NCBI GenBank assembly: GCA_012932865.1
Contig: SAXG01000050.1
Span: forward strand, 1-64,000
DNA from: Amylostereum areolatum
Taxonomy: Eukaryota; Basidiomycota; Agaricomycetes; Russulales; Stereaceae
DNA: 64,000 nt
Direction: 5' to 3'
The notes beneath the pieces were generated by a model. It saw nothing but the letters and a program-made list of their open reading frames with translations, had not been told where the DNA came from and did no database searches. Positions 23,901 to 34,982 of the stretch are shown here, piece by piece (the first letter of the stretch is position 1; every line of letters begins with the position of its first letter). A program made the translations under genes and the position numbers.

Positions 23901-24268
23901 ATACCCAGTCTGTGTCCCGTTCGCGCGCGGGATGCGAATAAACGATCTGCGAAGACGGGGGCGTGTCGTGGTTTAAATAAGTGCCTCATTAATCCCCTTT
24001 ATTCTATATGTAACAGAGATTCTCAACAAGATTGCTACTGTGAACCCGCCGCCATGTACCGAGTCCCGAGTCCTGACCGGCCTGACCGTCCGAACTCCCG
24101 CCAAATCGCGGGCAAGCCGCCGCGAGGTTTCCTTGCCGTCGTGTCTCTCGAGGGGGGAAAGTCGTCGGGCCTAACTTGGCACGCTCGAGGGGTCACGGGA
24201 GGTGGGAACGGAGCGATCAGCGCTGCGGGCTCGTGGCGTCTGCGCGGATGCGGGTGGGAGGACAAGGA
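23901..24268. other. Intergenic between convergent genes
   Basis: About 370 bp between the stop codons of the CDF gene (+) and the carnosine N-methyltransferase gene (-). It should hold both 3' untranslated regions; an AT-rich stretch at 23980-24030 could serve polyadenylation. No open frame is supported. Confidence 0.5.
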
Positions 24269-26517
24269 TCAGGCGCGCTTGGTCGCGGTCCAGAAGGCGG
24301 CGTGGTAGATGTAGTCCAGCATGCCGTCCTTGTTGCTGACGTAGGTCGTGTCCACCGTGCGCTCGTTCTGCGCGTGTGCGTCGGGCCGCGGCGTCAGTGG
24401 GTGGGTCACGGGTCGGGGGAGGGGAGGGAGACAACGCACGGAGATGTCGAACCCGAGCGCGCGCGCGAGCGCCTTGACTTCTTCGAGGTCGAGCTCGACC
24501 GAGGCGTCGTTCGTGGTGTTGTTCTCGAAGTGCCAGAGGAGCGGGCCTGGACGGTTGGGCTCGTTGTTAGCGTTGACGAGGGATGGGAGGGACGAGAGGG
24601 CAGATGAAGAGAAGGTGGTGGTGGTGGTGGTGTTGGTGGTGAAAGGTGAGGAGGAGGAGGAACCCCACCTATGTTGATCCACACGCCCCCTGGTGCGAGG
24701 AGTTTGTGGATGATCCGAAGGTAGTTGACGATGTTTTTCGCCTGCAGGAACTAGGTGAGTCACAGTGGAAGTGGAAGAGACAGGAGACAACACGCACGGT
24801 GTCGATGAAGAAACAGGTGAGCACCGCGTCCCACAGGCCATAGGACGGATCGGTTGGGTCGGTGATCTCCGCGCCAAAGATTTCTTCAAAGTCGCCTGCC
24901 CACGACGGATCAACGCGAGCACAAGAGGACAAGGAGAAGGGAGAGAAGAGGGGACGGAAACACGAAGGAATGGAGGGGAAGCGCACCTGCTACGAGGGAG
25001 AACTTGGCGTTAGGCGGAATTTCCCCCGGGAGAACGTCCGGGATGCGCACGGGGTGAAGCGCGGCGGCGCGGTTAGGGATGTTGGAGAAGGAGTGGACGT
25101 AAGGATAGATTGTGTGTTCATCGACGCGTTCGGTGCTAGGGGGGAGAAGGATCGCGTTAGTTGGGGTGTGGATATGGAGCGGGGGGGAAGGGGCACGGAT
25201 AAGGGTAGACCGCACCGGTTGAGGATGAAGTAGGACGAGAGGAGCATGTATTGCGAAAACTCGTTTCCTTGGCAGGTGAATCCTGGTTCGAGCGTTGAGT
25301 ATCGTTTTGCGAGGATAGGAGGCAGAGTATATGCAGACCTAGTTTGGCAACGTCGAACGCGAGCCGTCCGAGGCCCGCGCCGGGGACGAGTACGCGGAGC
25401 TTATGCCTGTCGTCAAGTCCATAAGAGATCCATATCCAGGAGACACATTGTAAACCTAGGGTTTTTACCTTTCGTCGAGCGGCGTGCTGGCGAAGTGCGC
25501 GACCAGTGCGTCTTTGACCGGCTTGTAGCTCGCCTCACGTTCCTCGAGCCCCTATCACAGTACACAATACGCGTCAAAAGGCGTGGGGAGAAGGGGAACG
25601 GGGTGGTTGTACGGACCTCCACGCTCCAATCACGCACGAATTGTTTGAGGGTGCTCCGGAGCTTGTCCATGTCGAAGTCGGTGGGCTTGTAGCGGCGGTT
25701 GTGGGCGCGCGAACCGTGATCGTGCGAGCGGGCAGGATCTGCTGGGTCGTGCGAATGGGTGCGCGAGGGCGTTGCTGGGCCATGCGAGTGCGCGTGGTCG
25801 GTCGAGGGTCCACCGTGATCGTGCGAGTGAGATGGGCAGGCGTGGTCGTGCGAGTGGTCGTGGGGATGTCCGTGGTCGTGCGACTGCGACTGACCGCGTT
25901 GGCGTGGTTCGCGGGGCGGTCGGGGATCGTGACTGGGTCCGTGGCCGCGGCCGTGATCGTGTGGCCTGTTCTGATCGTGCGGATGTCCATGTTCGTGCTC
26001 ATGAGGATGTCCGTGGTTGTGTCCATGCCCACGATTTCCAGGGCGCCCGTGCGCATGCGCGTGGTCACGTTCTGCAGACGCGACGGAACTGAGCGTCGGT
26101 TGAAACGAACTTCATCGCACACAGCGGGAGTTGCGCACCTTGCAAGTCCCCACCGCCCTCTTCCTCGTTCTCGTCCTCATCTTCGATGCCGAAGATCTCG
26201 GGACTGGCCACGATCTCGCGCAGGAATCGCGCGTTGGCGAGGATGGCCTGGTCGGCCTCGAGCAGCTTTTCCTTGTACCCTATGCTCGCGAGGAGCTCCT
26301 GATCCGCGCGCGGGAGCGTGAAGAGGTCCTTTCGCCGTCGGTTGTTCCCTGCCAACTTCGGATTCGCGTGAGCCACCCGACCTTGGATCGTGTTTCTTGG
26401 TTATGTGAATAAAGGATCCGGGCGCACCGTGTACGGGCCGTACTGCTGGAAAGTCGCGACGACGTTGTGGAAATGGACCGCTTCCTCGCGCGCGTCTTCT
26501 ACGCTCATTTCTGGCAT
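24269..26517 (-). CDS. Carnosine N-methyltransferase family protein (N2227-like)
   Basis: Eleven minus-strand exons, the first three being 26517-26428, 26355-26139 and 26071-25617, the last ending at 24269. The total is about 510 residues. Family hallmarks in order: LRSTLKQFVRDWSVE, then LRVLVPGAGLGRLAFDVAKLGF (S-adenosylmethionine loop), GNEFSQYMLLSSYFILN, LWDAVLTCFFIDTAKNI, GPLLWHFEN and a final DYIYHAAFWTATK. The family transfers a methyl group from S-adenosylmethionine to the imidazole of carnosine in animals; the fungal substrate is not certain. Odd feature: residues about 104-228 of exon 3 are an in-frame His/Asp/Gly-rich insertion (HDHGHPHDHSHDHA) before the conserved core. The gene is divergent from the AMSH-like gene. 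Confidence 0.85.
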
Positions 26518-27292
26518 TGTTTTGGTTCCGACGTAACACGTTAGGTCTGGAGAAAGGGAAGGACTGCGGGCACGAGACGAAGGTGTGGGCTTCGCCGGAA
26601 GGACGATTGCGCGGCAGATTGTTTGGCGTTGTTGTGCAAAGGCTTCGTCCCTGGATCGATATTTGATCTTACCGATTCTTACGTCTCTGCGTTGTAAATC
26701 GTGGCTTACTCGTCATGAACGTGCGATGACGTCTTACGCCGTACTTAAAGCAATGGTCACCCAGATACATGCCATTGTAATGATTTTGGCCCCCTTTCCA
26801 GGCGGTAGGAGGACACTTGACCTACTGTCATTGTCAATTGACTTTCAATCTGCATATGGCAGCCGTTCTTAGACTCTCCACCTCTCCTTGCTCATCGCTC
26901 ATGTCTACTCATCTCTCATAGGAGGTTTTATAGACTCGTTTATCCTTTATGTACACATCTTTCTCCCTTTCGTCCATCTTGAACCGTTCCGCTCAAAGTC
27001 TCCAGCTTTCTTCACTGATACTTACTTCCATGCGTCACGGAAAAACTGGAGCGCAAACAGCTTGTTTCAGACCAACGCGGTTTTTCGTATCCCAGAGCTG
27101 CCTGGAAGGAATTCGCAGATTTACACCCAAGTTTAGCCTTTAGGCGTCGCTTTCCGTGAAACTTGAACGACGGGGGGAAAACAATCACGTGACTGAGTTG
27201 CCCGATGCGTCGACCGCAGCTGAGCGCTGCACCGCTCAACCGTCAGCTTCTTCGACCCGTCCTTCGCTCTCTCGCTCTCCCTCACGACCGCC
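26518..27292. promoter_or_regulatory. Divergent intergenic region between methyltransferase and AMSH-like gene
   Basis: 775 bp separate the two start codons. The sequence has pyrimidine-rich tracts (CTCTCC and CTTTCTCCC types at 26876-26980), common upstream of fungal genes, and no convincing TATA box. The open frames here are short and unsupported. It probably carries the promoters of both flanking genes. Confidence 0.4.
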
Positions 27293-29972
27293 ATGCCGCC
27301 CTCCGACGCCCCACGATCCTATTCCCGTCAAGACGACGTCCAAGAATCCATGGCGCGTCTTTCCATCCAGCCTTCGTCCGGCCAACGGCCCACCCGTCCT
27401 CCCAGGACGATCGCAGAGCTCGCCGAGATCGCAAAGGCGGGCCTCGGCAGCGGCAACCAGACCGAGATGGGCCTCAAAAACTGGCTGCGCACGGCGGAGA
27501 CGGCCAGACACGAGGGAAAACGCTACGTCGAGAACGACGACCTGGAGAACGCGTTCGTCGAGTACGCCAAGGCGGCGACGATCGTGCTCGAGAAACTGCC
27601 GTTGCACAAGGACTACCGCGTCCTCCTCAACTCCTCCCAGCGCCACAACATGGGCCTCGTGAGTTTCTTGTTCTTGTTCTTCTTCCCGTATGCGCGTCAT
27701 AGCCTCGTGCTCGACTCGCGGTCTCCTGCGCGGGCAAACGTTCGTGTGTCTCAACCGGCCTCGGTCGAACCCGCCGCGAACTGGCTTCGTGTGGCGCGCG
27801 CGGTCCCCGCCGGTTCGAGTTATAAAACTCGATCGTGTCCGATGACTGCTCCCTCCATCTCTCAGCATGCACCTCCATCTCACCCGCCATTCGCAGCACG
27901 GCCAAGAAATCCTCGACACCCTCGGCGACATCAAGAACAAACTCGTCACCCGCTACGAGCACTGGGAGAAGCACGCCGCCTCCTCCACCCCCGCCTCCTA
28001 CACCTCCGAAGCCCTCCGCACTCCCGCCCAACAAGGCGGCGTGTCCCCCGCCTCCCTCGCCAGCGCCGCCACCACCTCCAGCTCCAGCTCCAGCTCCCAC
28101 CACCGATCGCCCTCCATCGTGCCCAGCCCTTCTTCCGGCCGTCGAGAGCCCGACGACGAGCCCCGTCGCCCGGATCCAGATCGGGTGAGGGCGCGGCAGG
28201 AGGAGTGGGCGCGGGAGGAACACCGAAGGGCGGCGCGGGAGCAGGAGGAGAAACGGAAGAAGATGGAAGAGCAGCATCGGTCCGAAAAGGAGGCGATCGC
28301 GCGAAGGCAGCGCGAGGCGGAGACGGCTGCGCAGGTCGCGAGGCATGCGCACGCGTCGAGCTCGAGCTCGAGCATGCCCCAGTCGAACCAACTCGCGATG
28401 CCGACCGCCGTCTTCCCGTCCACGCCCTCGCACCAAAACTCAAACCAGCCGCCATTCCTGCAACTCCCGCTCGAGAGTCCCACAAGGTCCGTGTTCTCCG
28501 CCCGTTTCCCCCGGCTCGCGTTGACGCGGCCCTTGCGTCTTTTGGCAGGGCTCCAGACGGCGCTCCGAGGATGGCCAGAACGTACGTTCCGACCGCGCTC
28601 GAGCCTCGCTGAAACGCTGACGTCCTGTTTTGTTTTGCGTGCAGACCCGTCCAACCTCCGATCACAACCACGTCCCCTCCGCCCCCGCATCGCTCCATCC
28701 AATACCCGTCGCTCATGTCCCAGCACCAGATTCTGCAAGGGTACTCGCCCTCCGAGGTCTCCATGTTCCACCGCCCTTCCACACAACACGACGCCGCGAG
28801 CTTGACCTTCCAACAAGGTCAGGCGCAGGACCCGCGTGCCCCGCTCTACTCGAACCTTCTCCCCCCTCAATCTCAGCCTGCACATCCGCCCTCCTCCTCT
28901 TCCTCCTCCGTACCCTCCCCGCACGCCTACCGTCATCCCCCTCCTCCAGCCCCTCCAAGACCAGCTCCACCCCCCTCCCGACCCGCTCCCTCCCCAACTC
29001 CCCAAACCCAACCCTCTTCAACCGACCGCAACGGCACGGCACGCCTGCAAACCGTGCACTTCCCACGCGAAGCGCTCCATCGGTTCGTGTCCATCGCGGC
29101 GGTGAACACCTCGCGCAATCGGGAGACGTGCGGGCTCTTGCTGGGCAAAGACCGCGGGGACTCGTTCGTGGTGACGACGCTGCTGGTGCCGAAGCAGCAC
29201 TCGACGAGCGATACGTGCACGATGGACGAGGAGGAGCTCGTGATGCAGTTCACGGAGGAGCGCTCGCTCATCACGCTCGGTTGGGTCCGTGTTTTTCTTT
29301 TTCTTTTTCGTCATTGCTTTCCTCTGCTGACACCCACCCGTTGCAGATCCACACGCATCCGACCCAGTCATGTAGGCCGTCCTTTTTTTGGAGTGTTTGT
29401 CGTTGACCGTTGATTACAATCGCTGTTGTAGGCTTCATGTCCTCCGTCGATCTCCACACGCACAGCGGCTTCCAGCGCATGCTTCCCGAATCCTTCGCCG
29501 TCGTCTGCGCACCCAAGTCCACGCCGAAGTACGTCAGTTTCACATACCCTCTCCTTCTCCCTTGCCCCTTCTTCGTGTTTCGTTACCGCTTTCCTCTCGC
29601 TCTTCATCCCTCTGCCCTGGCCTGGCCTGACCTCTTGTGCGTGTTCAGTTTCGGCATCTTTCGCCTCACGGATCCGCCGGGGCTCGACATCATCCTGGAC
29701 TGCACCGCGACGGAGGCCTTCCACCCACATCCAAACGTGCCGATATACACCGTGCGTCCCCCCTTTCCCTTCCTTCCATCCTCTTCCTCTTCCTCTTCCT
29801 CTTCCTCTTCCTCTTCCTCTTCCTCTCCTCCCCTTCCCCTTCCCTTTCCACCCCCCTTCCCACCCCTTCGTTTGTTCCTTGCTGGACAATGGCTGACGTT
29901 TGCGTACAGGACGCCGACCGGGGCCATGTGCAGATGATGGACCTTTCGCTCGAGATCGTCGACCTCCGATAG
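27293..29972 (+). CDS. STAMBP: AMSH/STAM-binding-protein-like JAMM deubiquitinase
   Basis: Seven exons: 27293-27658, 27897-28486, 28645-29284, 29347-29371, 29432-29528, 29649-29751 and 29910-29972. They give 627 residues in one frame. Residues about 35-160 match the MIT-like USP8-dimer domain. A charged coiled-coil stretch (EEKRKKMEEQ) and a Pro/Ser-rich linker follow. The MPN+ domain fills the C terminus. It has the catalytic Glu479 in RETCGLLLGK and the JAMM motif His534-Thr-His536-Pro...Ser544-x-x-Asp547, all present. This zinc metalloprotease family removes Lys63-linked ubiquitin from cargo at endosomes with the ESCRT machinery; fission yeast Sst2 is an example. Intron 6 holds a TCTTCC microsatellite. 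Confidence 0.9.
29760..29835. repeat. CCTCTT hexanucleotide microsatellite inside an intron
   Basis: A near-perfect run of CTTCCT-type hexamers in the last-but-one intron of the AMSH-like gene, pyrimidine-rich on the coding strand and extending the natural polypyrimidine tract. It is probably polymorphic in length. Nothing suggests a coding role. Confidence 0.75.
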
Positions 29973-30985
29973 GATCCGGTGCCCGCCCGTCGCCACGACC
30001 ATGTCCATGCTCATCGGCCGCTCGGGGCGCTGCGGCGGGTTTTTTCTGCTTTCGGGTGATTCCTCGTGGAAGGTACGGTGCATGTACTCAGATGGTGGTG
30101 CTCCTTCGCTTGGCCGCTTAGCGCTGAGCGGTCGCTGGTACCGCTCACGCTTCTCCTTTATCCCTCGACCCTTTACCGGCTACCCTTGCTCCTCGCTCTC
30201 GCTCTCGCTCTTGCTTCTGCTCCTATTACCACCCCCCACGAGATACCTTTGTACACGCACCCCCTGTAAACTTGTACTCATAGGCACCGCGGACGGTTCC
30301 CTTTCATCCCGTCCTCTCATATAGGCACCATGTATCTACTTAGTATGTTTCTCGTCTCTTTCCTCTCTCACCATGTCCACCTGTGATATACATCCTTGCA
30401 CATGCCCGTGCGGCCGTATAGGGCCATCCCGGTTATTGTTTATGCTTACGGCTCGAGGCTGTAACATTGGCTCATCGTTCGACGCATGGGGATGTTCGGA
30501 CATCCGAATTGCTGACATATGCGTGTGCGAACACTTACGCGACTTCCAAAGGACATGCTCCGACTCCAGCTTGAGTACTGGCACTGGCTGTGTACTGATG
30601 TACCTACGTACCGACTGAAGCTTGAAGCTTAAAGGCGAGGACTCCGACATCCGACATCCAACCTGAAGAGGATCTCCTCATGCAGGAATTCAATATTCAA
30701 GCTTCAACCTCTTCAAGACCACGTGCCAAATCAGCGCTTTCGATTCGGTCAAGCGCTCGCTAAGTTGACCCAGTCACCGCGACTTGACCGTGACTCCAGA
30801 CTCTTGACGTCGACTTCATCTACTTGCAGTTGTCGTCGCTACCAGTGAGCTCGACATCCAACCTTAGCAACCTTTCCGCGAGATTCGCCTTCTGCCTTAT
30901 CCTCGAAAGCAAGGATATCTGTCGCGGACGTTGCAGAGCAAGACCTTCCTGAATCCTATTAGGACCACCGGAGTCCGCACACATC
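29973..30985. other. Intergenic, no supported gene
   Basis: About 1 kb between the AMSH-like gene and the F-box gene. Only short open frames with no splice support are present. It should contain the 3' untranslated region of the former and the promoter of the latter. Nothing repetitive was seen apart from simple CTCGCTCTCGCT tracts near 30195. Confidence 0.5.
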
Positions 30986-33209
30986 ATGCACAATTCGTCA
31001 AGTTCAGAGAAAGGCATGGAAACTGGGCCAAATCCAACGAGTCCAGGCGCGTTCGCTTCGCAAAATCCTCACAACTTTGACGGTGGGGTTTCAAACTCAC
31101 CCAGCAGGTATGATCCTGCGTCGTTCGCTGTGGTTTCGTTAGACGCTCACATACCAGCCTTCGACCAACAGCCCATGGGATACGCTCCTCCAATCGAGGC
31201 TGGCACTCTTTCAACCCGTGTCCGTATCGACGGACATGAAGCAGGCTGGTTGGGCGCGACAGCAGCTTGGGGAGGATCTGAAGGAGATCTTGAAGGCCGC
31301 AAGGGCTGTTGCATCCCGCTGCAACGAGCTCAACTCCATATCCCGTCTGCCCCCGGAGATCCTCGCCAGTATCTTCGCTCTTCTTCCGCAGGCCGAACTC
31401 CTCCCGGTGGCTCCTCGCCAAGCGTTGGGCTTTCAGACGTTGATTTCTGTCACCCACGTGTGTCGACAGTGGCGTCACATAGCGTTGGACCATCCCAGCT
31501 TCTGGGGCCACGATGTCTGTGCGATGTCGAAATGGGTTCCCGAGCAGCTCTCCAGGTCCAAGCAGACGCCGATATCCATATCATCTTACCTCAAGTTCGA
31601 TCAGGACCTCACGACGCTCAACAGCGCGTTGCAGGAGGCGCATCGGGTCCGGCGTGTCGGACTTCACGTGGCCAGCTCGTCTACTTTCCCTTCACTCCAT
31701 CGAACCCTGGCGCGCACGCTCCCGGTCCTGGAATGTCTATCCATCGAAATAGACAAATGGATAGACATCTTTCCACAAAATTTGATACTTGGTGACGCTC
31801 CGCGGCTCGCCTACCTTGAGCTGAAGCATTGCACGCCCTTCCAAACACCGGGACCGTATCACAATCTCACCGAACTTTCTCTTGATGGAGTTGGGACAAG
31901 GTGGCAGTCGGAGGCGCACTTTTCATCTGTGATGGCGTCCATGCCCAAACTGCAGCTCCTCAGCCTTACACGCGCTATTCCACAAATCGTTCATCCAGAC
32001 GCAGGACATGCTCCTCCCTTGGCGCTGCTGTGTCTTCATACAATAGCGATCGTCGACGATGCACCGAAGATACAGTGGTTGTGGAACCGGATCGTTGTTC
32101 CATCCTCAACGCGAACATTCATTCATCGCTCATTCTCAGTGTCCCTCGAAAATCCGGCGAGCACCTCTTTGCGCGACTGTCTCCCTGCCGCAGGAACGGA
32201 TCCTCAGAACCCCCTGCCCCTGCGCACTATTTCCATCAACTGTTTCCTCCCAAATGCATGGTCTGTCAAAGGGTGGACCAGTACCATCATCCATAGGCCG
32301 CAGGCATGGACCGGGCGCAGCGCTGTGCACTTCGACGACCATTTCGAGGGCGAAGACAACTTGTTTCACCTTCAGTCCTCCACGATAGGCACCGGTCCTT
32401 CAACAGTCGTCACCGCAGTGGAGGCCGTCATCCATGCACTGCATGTGGAGAGCGTTACAGCCGTGCATCTGGAGGATTCGCTCCCACCGCATGATGTCCG
32501 GGTGACATGGGATACTTCCTTTGTCCATTTCCGCTCCGTCAGGTATCTCTCATGTCAAGGACGGAATGCCCGCCCTGCCATCCTCGCCCTCCAAATGGAA
32601 ATAGGCGTGACGGAGACCGAAGGCCCGGCTGCAAACACCGAGTCGAATGCACCAGTGCGATGGAAGATATTCCCCAGCCTCCAGCATCTGTCCCTATCCA
32701 ACGCCAATCTATCTCAAGAGATTCCACGCCGCGGTCAATATGCCTTTGCCACGCTCGTGGATGTCGTCAAACACCGGGCAAACGGAGGAGACGGCGATGA
32801 CAGGCTTCGGACCGTGGAGATCAAGAATTGTCGCATCGCCTCTGCTCGGATTGCCGAGATCGAAGCGTGCGGGGTGGTGGTCGACTGGGATGGAGAGGAA
32901 AAAATAACCTGGCCTTCTACGCCCGAAAGTGGTCAATTAGCCCATACCAACCATTTCGCTCTCGGCTTCCCGCAGCCCGGAAATGCAGTCGCGTTCAATC
33001 CCGTCGCACCTAATTTCAATGCCAACTTTGTGAACTTGTTGCACAACCTTCTCACTGGCGATGTCCCGGGCCCGCAGCCCATGGACCTGCCGGTTCTCGA
33101 TGACAATGCCGACGAGGCTGGAGCTCCTGACGATGTCAATATGGACGATCCGGATATCCTGGATAACGCCGCTTTCGACGAGGACGCTTTCAGCGGGGTG
33201 GTGTGGTAA
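30986..33209 (+). CDS. F-box-like protein
   Basis: Two exons, 30986-31107 and 31172-33209, give 719 residues in frame. The 64-bp intron has donor GTATGA and acceptor CAACAG. An N-terminal coiled helix (LGEDLKEILKAARAVASRCNELN) is followed by an F-box-like domain at about residues 97-145 (ISRLPPEILASIFALLP ... VCRQWRHIALDHPSFW). The rest has scattered leucine-rich repeats of the large mushroom F-box families and a very acidic tail (PDDVNMDDPDILDNAAFDED). By family, it would link a substrate to an SCF ubiquitin ligase through Skp1; the substrate is unknown. An alternative is a start at 31236 without the intron. Confidence 0.75.
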
Positions 33210-34142
33210 GTTGAGATCCAGCTTCCAGATATACCTACGCGATATGCTGCACGTCGACCCTCTTTGTTTCTGGCATCTGCTGAAGTTCTTGCACATTGCT
33301 CCTTATATGTATCTTGTTGACCTGCGAAGTGTGATACGGACGCCTATATGAAGTCGGCAGGTCCACAGAATCAAAGCTGATACATGGTACCAGTTCCGCA
33401 GGATGCGGTAACATACGTACGCCAAGGAATTCCTCACAATGCTCGAACACTGAGGAACCGCGATAACGCATCCCAAACGACATTGCATAAAGTGGTACAG
33501 AAACTTTGTCTGCCACTACGAAGAGATGATACAGCACAGCATTCGCCTGCCCTTGCTCGCTGCGGTTTACATAGGAACAGCAATTACCTTCCGGTGACTC
33601 AGGACGAAGGGCAGGCCGTGATGCACACCAACAACCTCAGGCTTCCATCCCGCCTTCTGCAGCAGAGTGCGGAACTGGGTAAGTGTGCGCTCCCAACCTC
33701 CCGTCATGCCTATCATCTGATTTGGATAAAGGTGGAGAGTCGGCATATTGGTCTGCTTATCGAAGAGATCCACTAGGAGGGTACCGCAAGCTGATTTTCA
33801 CCTCCCCATTCACCTCTTTATGTAGTGAATTTCACCGTTCAAAGGACTTCTTTCCACCACTATGGAATGAATTTGAGTCTTGCGCGAGGTGATTTCGTGA
33901 TGTGAAAATCACTGGAAAAAAGGACCATTTCACCGCTTTTTGGTCACGGATTCGCACTTTTTTGCAATGCTGATTGAACACCGATGTGTGAATCTCAGTG
34001 CGGAAAGCAGTGAAAAGCAGCGCCTACTTACAGGTGATACCGTGATATACAGCAGCTTTTGTCCTCAAAACACTTAACATATTTCACCACTCGATATGTT
34101 CATAGTCAGACAAGTGGTATTACAAGTGGTCTACTACAAAAC
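33210..34142. other. Intergenic, no gene; short palindromes
   Basis: About 930 bp with only short unsupported open frames. From 33797 to 34100 there are many GTGAAA/TTTCAC motifs, including a near-palindrome GTGATTTCGTGA..GAAAATCAC around 33889-33913. This could be a decayed MITE or just a local palindrome. The interval ends at the LTR starting at 34143. Confidence 0.45.
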
Positions 34143-34453
34143 TGTCATGAACGGCCTATAATTTTCTTTTACTTTACATCGGTTACACACTTTAGGACTT
34201 ATCGGCTTATCACCAGTCCGGCTCCACTTCGGCCCGGACCCGGTTCATCCATATCCCACCCAGGCCCACGTGACTCATCTTGGCCCGGGTCTGACTCCTT
34301 TCCCCTGACTCATGCTGTACAATACTGACTCATGCTGTGCTCTTTTACATACAACTGCTTACTTATACTTGGTCTGCTTACTGATCGCCATGTATTGGTT
34401 GCTTACCTAAGTTTCTCTCCTCTCATGTATATAAGGCTCACTCTCGCTGTACA
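34143..34453 (+). repeat. Truncated LTR of copia family F
   Basis: Starts TGTCATGAACGG and matches the family F LTR up to the segment just after the TATATAAGG box (CTCTCGCTGTACA), then stops abruptly. About 100 bp of the 3' part of the LTR are missing, and the sequence continues directly with gypsy RT DNA in antisense. The junction has 2-3 bp of microhomology (ACG), suggesting an end-joining event. Confidence 0.8.
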
Positions 34454-34562
34454 CGTCGGTAGAAGTTGCCAAAGCCAAGGAAGGATTGCACATCTTTGAC
34501 CGTTCGTGGTGTCGGCCAGTCCTGAATACCTGCTACCTTGACGGGGTCCATAGTGATCTTGT
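34454..34562 (-). pseudogene. RT fragment of gypsy element C, displaced 3' part
   Basis: Antisense to the RT segment that encodes [16 protein letters not shown] through FGNFYRRF-type sequence in the intact copies. It begins exactly where the RT fragment at 58217-58672 ends: the shared pentamer is ACAAG on the coding strand, which appears as CTTGT at 34558-34562. The two fragments are therefore the two sides of one insertion site in element C, now about 24 kb apart because of an inversion. Confidence 0.8.
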
Positions 34563-34982
34563 TGTCAGAAACGCAGTTTATGAGACCGATGAACCACCTA
34601 AGTCGCGACGATGGGAGGAGCGAGAAGAAAATAGATTCGAGAGTGCCGGGGTCTAGGGTAGTGCAACGTGCGCTACAGTACCGTATGACGAGATGGACAG
34701 TCTAGGGAAAAGGGAAGAGAAACACTGTCCTTATATACAAGTGGGAACGATGGTGCGATGCGATGCGATAGTGGTGCGAGCGGGGGGAACAATAGGAAAG
34801 GAGTCATGGGGCGGAGGACGAAGGTCCGGAGCAGTGATGTCATAGATAAGGATGCGGAACCCTGCTCGGAAGTCCGGGCAATGACGTCGTTGAAGCATGT
34901 GATGCAAGGGAAAGTCATGTGCCGTGACACGTCGCGTGTACGAGGTCTGCAAACGAAGAGAGAAATGGAGCGATCCGTGACA
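34563..34982 (-). repeat. 3' LTR of element A
   Basis: 420 bp; on the minus strand it starts TGTCACGG and ends TTTCTGACA, with a TATATAAGG promoter box. By eye it differs at only one position from the LTR at 58673-59092 but at about ten from the LTR at 41239-41658, the copy now at the other end of the same element. Confidence 0.92.

Noticed and set aside
21428..23989. An 853-codon minus-strand frame opposite the CDF gene
   Set aside because: Arg/Pro/Ala-rich shadow of a GC-rich gene. The plus strand has a spliced model with membrane segments and correct phases.
28713..29274. Minus-strand frames opposite the AMSH-like gene
   Set aside because: Gly/Arg-rich shadows of the Pro-rich linker and MPN domain on the plus strand.
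33797..34100. A complete MITE in the GTGAAA-rich palindromic region
   Set aside because: A short palindrome is visible, but no matching terminal repeats with target duplication could be defined.
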